A stretch of DNA of 64,000 bases from Peribacillus simplex (lineage in GTDB: Bacteria; Bacillota; Bacilli; Bacillales; DSM-1321), in contig NZ_CP126106.1 of assembly GCF_030123325.1 (NCBI RefSeq), positions 2,880,001 to 2,944,000 of the forward strand, written 5' to 3'. Position 1 is the stretch's first letter. Each line of letters starts with the position of its first letter. The position numbers and the translations under genes were made by a program. Positions 59,012-64,000 of this stretch are shown one piece after another. The notes beneath the pieces were generated by a model, which saw nothing but the letters and a program-made list of their open reading frames with translations, was not told the DNA's origin and made no database searches.

Positions 59012-61967
59012 GGTTCCTCTCCTCCTTTTTGATTTTCAAGAGGTCACCAGGGAATATATAATCTTCACGGGCCCATTTTTTTTGAACTTGAACACCTATC
59101 TGTGGTTGTGGATTACCATTACGATGGTTGATGCTCGGCAATGGATTATCTCCTTTGACCCTGAGCACTTCCATTTTTGCCTGAACTTCCTTATAGGCAG
59201 GGGTATCAGTATCTTTATCTGAATGACTGCTTGTCAATTGGTTGATTGCCCCGTCACCTGAATCGTTCATTGGCAGATAAACCTCTTTACCTTTTACACG
59301 ATCTGTAACCAGGCATTGCACTTTTGCATTTCCATATGGTGAAGTAAGCCGAACAAGCGTGCCATCCTCAAGCCCTCTATCTTTTGCCAATTCCCGGGAT
59401 ACCTCAAGGAAAACTTTTGGCGTTTTGGAAATGATCCCTTTTGATTTATAAGTCATGTTTCCTTCGTGGAAATGCTCCAACAGTCGGCCATTATTCACAT
59501 GGATATCAAACTCATCCCCAAAGTCAATCGGTTTGGTCCATTCGACTGGAAATAACCTTGCTTTTCCATCAGGGAAAGGAAAAGCTTCCGTGAATAAAAG
59601 CGGCGTATCTTTACCATCTGGTGCCACTGGCCATTGAAGACTTTTATAACCTTCCAAGCGTTCATAACTTACTCCAGCATATAATGGCGATAGTTTAGCT
59701 GCTTCGTCCATGATTTCACTTGGGTGCTCATAATTCCAACCTGCTCCTAACGAATTAGCTACATTCATAATGATTTGCCAATCAGGTTTAGAGTCACCCA
59801 ATGGTTCAAAGACTTGATAAAGACGTTGAATACGGCGTTCGGTATTCGTGAAAGTACCTTCTTTCTCAAAACTTGGGCTTGCAGGGAGGACGACATCCGC
59901 GAATTCTGCCGTTCTGGATAAGAAGATATCTTGTACCACAAAGAATTCCAGTTTTTCAAATGCTTCATGAACATGATTAATATTGGAATCGACCAGCCCC
60001 ATATCTTCACCTTTTAAGTACATTGCTTTGATTGTACCTGCATGAATCCCTTCGACCATTTCATGATTATTAAGGCCAGGGTTTTCGGGTATTTTGGCAC
60101 CCCAGATGTTTTCATATTTTGTGCGTACGTTTTTGTCCGTTACTTTTTCGTAGCCTGGCAAGCGATCCGGCATACTGCCAAAGTCGCTGGCTCCTTGGAC
60201 ATTGTTATGTCCGCGTAAAGGATAAGTACCTGTTCCAGGTTTACCGTAGTTGCCTGTTATGAGCAATAAATTGGAAATTGCAGTACTCGTATCGCTTCCT
60301 CCGCCATGCTGGGTAATGCCCATGGCCCAAAGCGTTACGACGCTCCCCGCTTCATGAATGGCCTCTGCAAGCGTAATTAAATCTTCTTTAGCTATCCCTG
60401 TTACTTTTTCCGCATATTCCATTGTGTAAGGTTCTAAAGTCTTGATGTATTCCTCCATCCCATTTACACGATTTTTGATGAAGCCTTTATCTGTCCAACC
60501 TTTGTCGACGATATATTTAGTCAAGGCCGACAGCCATATGATATCCGTTCCCGGAGCAGGTTGGATGAAGAGGTCGGAACGTTCAGCCATTTCATGCTTT
60601 CTGATGTCCGCAACAATCAGCTTCTGTTTTCCTAGTTTATGGGAACGTTTGATCCTGGTAGCCAAAACGGGGTGGGATTCGGAGGTATTCGAGCCTATGA
60701 TCAATACAAGTTCGGACTTTTCGATATCCTTTATGCCCCCTGTATCCCCGCCATATCCAACCGTTCTGAATAGTCCCAAAGTCGCCGGTGTCTGACAATA
60801 CCGGGAACAGTTATCCACATTATTGGTGCCAATGATTCCCCTTGCCAGCTTTTGCATTAAATAGGACTCTTCATTGGTGCATTTGGAAGACGTTATGAAA
60901 GCCATCGAATCCGGTCCGTGATACTCTTTGATTTCGGTGAATTTACGGGAAATCAATTCAAGGGCTTCATCCCATTCAGCTTCCCTGAACGCATCTCCTT
61001 CTCTAATTAAAGGTTTTGTGAGTCTTTCTTCACTATTCACGAAATCCCATCCGAATTTCCCTTTTACACAGGTCGAAATTCCATTTGCAGGTGCCTCCAC
61101 TTGCGGTTCGATTTTTAGGATTTTACGATCTTTGGTCCAAACGTCAAAGCTGCATCCTACCCCACAGTATGTACAAACCGTTTTCGTCTTCTTGATCCTT
61201 GCATCCCTCATGGCTGATTCCATATCTGAAATCGCTAAAATCGAACCATATCCCGTTTCAACATTTTTCGTGATTTCTATCATGGGTCGAAGAGTTTGTT
61301 TAGCGATGCCTGTTAAAAATCCAGCTTCCCCTTCCATTCCTTTTTCCATCATTGCATTACACGGACAAACTGTGGAACAGTGTCCACATGACACACATGA
61401 TGATTCGTTGATTGGAACATTATTATCCCAAATGACACGTGGGCGTTTAGCTTCCCAATCAATGGTCAATGTTTCAGTGACCTGTACATCTTGACAAGCT
61501 TCAACACAACGGCCGCAAAGGATGCATTGATCCGGATCATATCGATAAAATGGATTCGACCGATCCACTTCATATGGTTTTTGATCAAAAGGAACACTTT
61601 GATGGTTTACCTTCATTTCCTTAACAGTATTGTGTATTTCACAAGTGCCGTTATTATAATCGCATACCGTACAATAAAGCTCATGGTTATACAATATTTT
61701 GTCCATCGCCATGACCTGTGCTTGTTTTACGTCTGGTGCAACTGTATCGATTACATCCCCATCCTTGACCTTGGTGGAACAAGACCTTACAAGTTCTCCA
61801 TTAACGCTCACTAAACATGTATCACATGTTTCGATGGGACCTAGGCTAGGATGGTAACAAACATTCGGAACTTCAATCGAGCTATCCGTCAGCATTTGTA
61901 AAATTGTTTGATTACCTTCCAGGCTGGCCTCGGCACCATTGATTTTTATCTGTACTTTCTCTGGCAA
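59004..61967 (-). CDS. fdhA: Formate dehydrogenase alpha subunit with N-terminal ferredoxin domains
   Basis: A 987-aa Mo/W-bisMGD oxidoreductase of the YrhE/YjgC type. In order: [2Fe-2S] domain (YHPSLGPIETCDTC), NuoG-like CTVCDYNNGTCEIH, two [4Fe-4S] motifs CILCGRCVEAC and CVSCGHCSTVCPC, a further [4Fe-4S] CTYCGVGCSF, the active-site region NNVDNCSRYCQTPAT, and a C-terminal dinucleotide domain (VNNGRLLEHFHEGNMTYKSK). The active-site Cys is followed by Gln instead of the His seen in E. coli-type formate dehydrogenases. TTG start eight bases after GAGGGGAG. Co-transcribed with the DUF1641 gene. Confidence 0.9.
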   Translation of the reverse strand: MPEKVQIKINGAEASLEGNQTILQMLTDSSIEVPNVCYHPSLGPIETCDTCLVSVNGELVRSCSTKVKDGDVIDTVAPDVKQAQVMAMDKILYNHELYCTVCDYNNGTCEIHNTVKEMKVNHQSVPFDQKPYEVDRSNPFYRYDPDQCILCGRCVEACQDVQVTETLTIDWEAKRPRVIWDNNVPINESSCVSCGHCSTVCPCNAMMEKGMEGEAGFLTGIAKQTLRPMIEITKNVETGYGSILAISDMESAMRDARIKKTKTVCTYCGVGCSFDVWTKDRKILKIEPQVEAPANGISTCVKGKFGWDFVNSEERLTKPLIREGDAFREAEWDEALELISRKFTEIKEYHGPDSMAFITSSKCTNEESYLMQKLARGIIGTNNVDNCSRYCQTPATLGLFRTVGYGGDTGGIKDIEKSELVLIIGSNTSESHPVLATRIKRSHKLGKQKLIVADIRKHEMAERSDLFIQPAPGTDIIWLSALTKYIVDKGWTDKGFIKNRVNGMEEYIKTLEPYTMEYAEKVTGIAKEDLITLAEAIHEAGSVVTLWAMGITQHGGGSDTSTAISNLLLITGNYGKPGTGTYPLRGHNNVQGASDFGSMPDRLPGYEKVTDKNVRTKYENIWGAKIPENPGLNNHEMVEGIHAGTIKAMYLKGEDMGLVDSNINHVHEAFEKLEFFVVQDIFLSRTAEFADVVLPASPSFEKEGTFTNTERRIQRLYQVFEPLGDSKPDWQIIMNVANSLGAGWNYEHPSEIMDEAAKLSPLYAGVSYERLEGYKSLQWPVAPDGKDTPLLFTEAFPFPDGKARLFPVEWTKPIDFGDEFDIHVNNGRLLEHFHEGNMTYKSKGIISKTPKVFLEVSRELAKDRGLEDGTLVRLTSPYGNAKVQCLVTDRVKGKEVYLPMNDSGDGAINQLTSSHSDKDTDTPAYKEVQAKMEVLRVKGDNPLPSINHRNGNPQPQIGVQVQKKWAREDYIFPGDLLKIKKEERNRG

Positions 61968-62098
61968 AATAATCGCTCCCCTCTAAAAAACGATAAAATT
62001 CATCATTAAGTATTTTCTACCCCCGCACATTTTTTCTCAAACTTGCGAAAGAAAATAATGGAAGACTTCATTTGAGCAATAATTTCATATCAGAAAAT

Positions 62099-62146
62099 GA
62101 AATAAAGTCAAAGAGAGACGTAGTTTTCACTCACTTCGACTTTATT
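62099..62146 (-). terminator. Probable pullulanase terminator
   Basis: AATAAAGTC / GACTTTATT arms (9 bp) with a 29-base loop immediately past the stop codon on the minus strand, then TTTC. A weak example. Confidence 0.45.
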
Positions 62147-62147
62147 A

Positions 62148-64000
62148 TCATTGGTTAGAGTTTGTTTTCAGTACAAACGAACTTAAAGGGGCAACGGTAA
62201 TCTGACTCCCTTTAACCCTTTCTATTTCTTTCAGGCCCGCCCGCTGACCATCCACTAAGACGGACCAATCACCTTCGTGGGGAAGAGAAATGGTTATCCC
62301 GTCCCAATTTGCATTATGAATCACGGCAATTTTGTAATCCTTATGTTTTAAAGTAAATGCAACCACATTTGGCGGAGCATCAATGAATTGTAAATGCTCC
62401 TCAATTTCTTCGGGTGTGCTTAACCTAAAAACAGAATGATTTTTCCTGAGCGAAATTAGTCCTTTCATATACTCCACTTCCCGATCAAACTCCGCTCTCC
62501 TTTTCCAATCCAGCCGGTTAATCCAATCGGAAGATTGATAGCTATTTTCATCCCCATCCTTCGTGCGCATGAACTCTTGTCCAGCATGTATCATTGGAAT
62601 TCCCTGTGACAGTAAGACGACGGCCGAAGCTAATTTATGCATCTGTTTCCGTACTTGTTCCGTCGCATCTGGATTAGTGATGAGAAGCTTATCCCATAAA
62701 GTATAATTATCATGTGCTTCAACATAATTGATCACTTGATCTGGTCTTTGATATGTTGCTATATCTTCATCATATTTCAAACCACCAGCGATGCCCTTTT
62801 TTATAATATCTTCCATTCCCGGTTTGCCATTCACGAATCCTTTATCATGTTCATTCATTACAAACCCTTTTAAACCATCACGAATCGCATCGTTAAAGTG
62901 AGCGATTCCAGGCATTTTAAAAGCATTCTTTTGATTTGCTTTCAGCTCTTGGGCCAGGGGGGTATCCATATCCCAGCCTTCTCCCAAAACAATGAGGGTC
63001 GGATCAATTTCTGCCAGTACCTTTTTCACCTCATTCATCGTTTCCACATCATGAATTCCCATTAAATCGAAACGAAAACCGTCAAGGTTAAATTCCTTCG
63101 CCCAATAGGTTACGGATTCAACGATGAATTTTCGCATCATTTTACGCTCAGACGCGGTATCATTTCCTACACCAGTTCCATTAGATAAGGTGCCGTCAGC
63201 GTTATAGCGAAAAAAGTAAGTGGGAACGAGTTTATGGAAGTTTGAGTCCTCCACTGTATAAACATGATTATATACAACATCCATGATTACTCGTAAACCG
63301 TGATCGTGTAAACCTTGAATCATTTCCTTTAACTCCCTGATCCTGACTTTTGGTTGATACGGATCAGTCGAATAAGAGCCCTCGGGAGCGTTATAATTCT
63401 GTGGATCATATCCCCAGTTATATTGTGGTTCATTCAATTTCATTTCATTGACTGTTGCAAAATCGAATATCGGGATAAACTGAACATGGGTAACACCTAG
63501 ATCTTTAATATGATCCAGACCCGTTTTCACTCCTTCTGGACCTTTGGTGCCGGCTTCAATTACTCCTAAGAATTTACCTTTAAGATGGATTCCGCTTTCA
63601 GGATGAATCGACAAATCCCGTGTATGCAATTCATAAATGACTATGTCCTCAGCTTTTTCGAGTGGTGGTTTATTCCGAGTCCACCTTTCAGGATCCGTAT
63701 CATTTAAATCTATCACGACTCCTTTATTACCATTAACGGTAACTGCACGAACATAGGGATCGACGGCTTCACTCCAGGTTTCTCCCACTCTCACTTTATA
63801 TGTATAAATCAAACCATCCTGATCTCCGTTCAGCTCAATGGTCCAGGTCCCCTTCTCCGAACGAACCATCGGAATCTCCATTCCATCTGTATCATCCCAA
63901 TGTTTATAAGTGACTAGCTTAGCTTCAGATGCAAGTGGTGCCCATAATCGGAATGCCGTTTTATCTTTTAGATAGGAATTTCCTAAATCTTTTCCTTCAT
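62148..64000 (-). CDS. amyX: Type I pullulanase, 5' end outside window
   Basis: The frame stays open to the right edge, giving about 617 visible residues of an enzyme of about 700-720. It hydrolyses alpha-1,6 branches of pullulan and limit dextrins. Visible: CBM48-like start TAFRLWAPLASEAKLVTYK, type I pullulanase motif QYNWGYDPQNYNAPEGSYST, GH13 regions VIMDVVYNHVY, GFRFDLMGIHD (nucleophile Asp), IVLGEGWDMDTP (acid Glu) and INYVEAHDNYTLWDKL. No signal peptide can be judged. It complements the beta-amylase at 8.7 kb in starch use. Confidence 0.94.
   Translation of the reverse strand, partial: EGKDLGNSYLKDKTAFRLWAPLASEAKLVTYKHWDDTDGMEIPMVRSEKGTWTIELNGDQDGLIYTYKVRVGETWSEAVDPYVRAVTVNGNKGVVIDLNDTDPERWTRNKPPLEKAEDIVIYELHTRDLSIHPESGIHLKGKFLGVIEAGTKGPEGVKTGLDHIKDLGVTHVQFIPIFDFATVNEMKLNEPQYNWGYDPQNYNAPEGSYSTDPYQPKVRIRELKEMIQGLHDHGLRVIMDVVYNHVYTVEDSNFHKLVPTYFFRYNADGTLSNGTGVGNDTASERKMMRKFIVESVTYWAKEFNLDGFRFDLMGIHDVETMNEVKKVLAEIDPTLIVLGEGWDMDTPLAQELKANQKNAFKMPGIAHFNDAIRDGLKGFVMNEHDKGFVNGKPGMEDIIKKGIAGGLKYDEDIATYQRPDQVINYVEAHDNYTLWDKLLITNPDATEQVRKQMHKLASAVVLLSQGIPMIHAGQEFMRTKDGDENSYQSSDWINRLDWKRRAEFDREVEYMKGLISLRKNHSVFRLSTPEEIEEHLQFIDAPPNVVAFTLKHKDYKIAVIHNANWDGITISLPHEGDWSVLVDGQRAGLKEIERVKGSQITVAPLSSFVLKTNSNQ

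Noticed and set aside
1..64000. CRISPR arrays, rRNA, tRNA, prophage
   Set aside because: No regularly spaced repeats, no rRNA or tRNA signatures and no phage structural genes were seen. The lone integrase at 54.7 kb has no att-type repeats or phage neighbours.

Overview
The window reads as a chromosomal segment from a low-GC, endospore-forming member of the Bacillaceae. The genes that point there are TnrA, IseA, Spo0M-like, YkuK, UvsE, YerD, the YrhD/YrhE formate dehydrogenase pair and a broken GerA germinant-receptor gene, together with strong AGGAGG ribosome binding sites and frequent TTG/GTG starts. A Peribacillus (Bacillus simplex-like) origin is my inference. I see no rRNA, tRNA, CRISPR array or prophage.

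Layout. 1-3.0 kb: a two-component system (periplasmic-binding-domain histidine kinase plus sigma-54-type response regulator, cut by the window edge). 3.0-8.7 kb: small stress and repair-type genes (YdeI-like, SRPBCC, ArsR, DinB, OsmC) among decayed repeats and a resolvase remnant. 8.7-10.3 kb: a secreted beta-amylase with a catabolite-repression-type site. 10.5-20.8 kb: a complete assimilatory nitrate/nitrite block (nirB-nirD; tnrA divergent; cobA, nasC, nasB and the transporter nasA), with TnrA boxes in front of nirB, tnrA and nasA. 21-30 kb: YkuK, an atypical MurE-like ligase, an MFS exporter, an MscS channel, a short Spo0M-like protein, IseA with a WalR box, and a PadR/membrane-protein pair. 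30-39 kb: FAH-family hydrolase, Na+/amino-acid symporter, asparaginase, Zn-alcohol dehydrogenase, stand-alone GTP cyclohydrolase II, glycerate kinase and a destroyed CdaR-type regulator. 39.5-49 kb: YerD, MFS, metallo-beta-lactamase-fold and FAD oxidoreductase genes, a UDG-like protein and two unrecognised genes. 49-53 kb: a glutarate / L-2-hydroxyglutarate catabolic cluster (csiD, a DUF3870 gene, lhgO, GntR-type regulator). 53.5-64 kb: Dph6-like ATPase, YoeC-like integrase, UvsE, PCYCGC lipoprotein, a rearranged gerA remnant, formate dehydrogenase with its DUF1641 partner, and the 3' part of a type I pullulanase.

Mobile DNA. Four copies (22.3, 38.8, 43.8 and 46.6 kb) of a 181-219 bp non-coding element share terminal inverted repeats beginning GGCTGTTTTCG and are flanked by 8-bp target duplications, so they are MITE-like. 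One copy sits inside the CdaR-type pseudogene next to glxK and one sits on the stop codon of the MurE-like gene. Decayed relatives lie at 3.4-3.7, 6.0, 8.3-8.7 and 43.8 kb. Remnants of a serine resolvase and of an IS1182-type transposase are also present.

Most noteworthy: the reconstructed TnrA circuit; probable AUC and AUU initiation codons for tnrA and the histidine kinase; a NasB that has lost a siroheme/[4Fe-4S] cysteine; the csiD-lhgO cluster with a DUF3870 partner and a long csiD leader that has its own promoter and a terminator-like hairpin; and the MITE family. All assignments come from reading the sequence by eye; no database search was possible.
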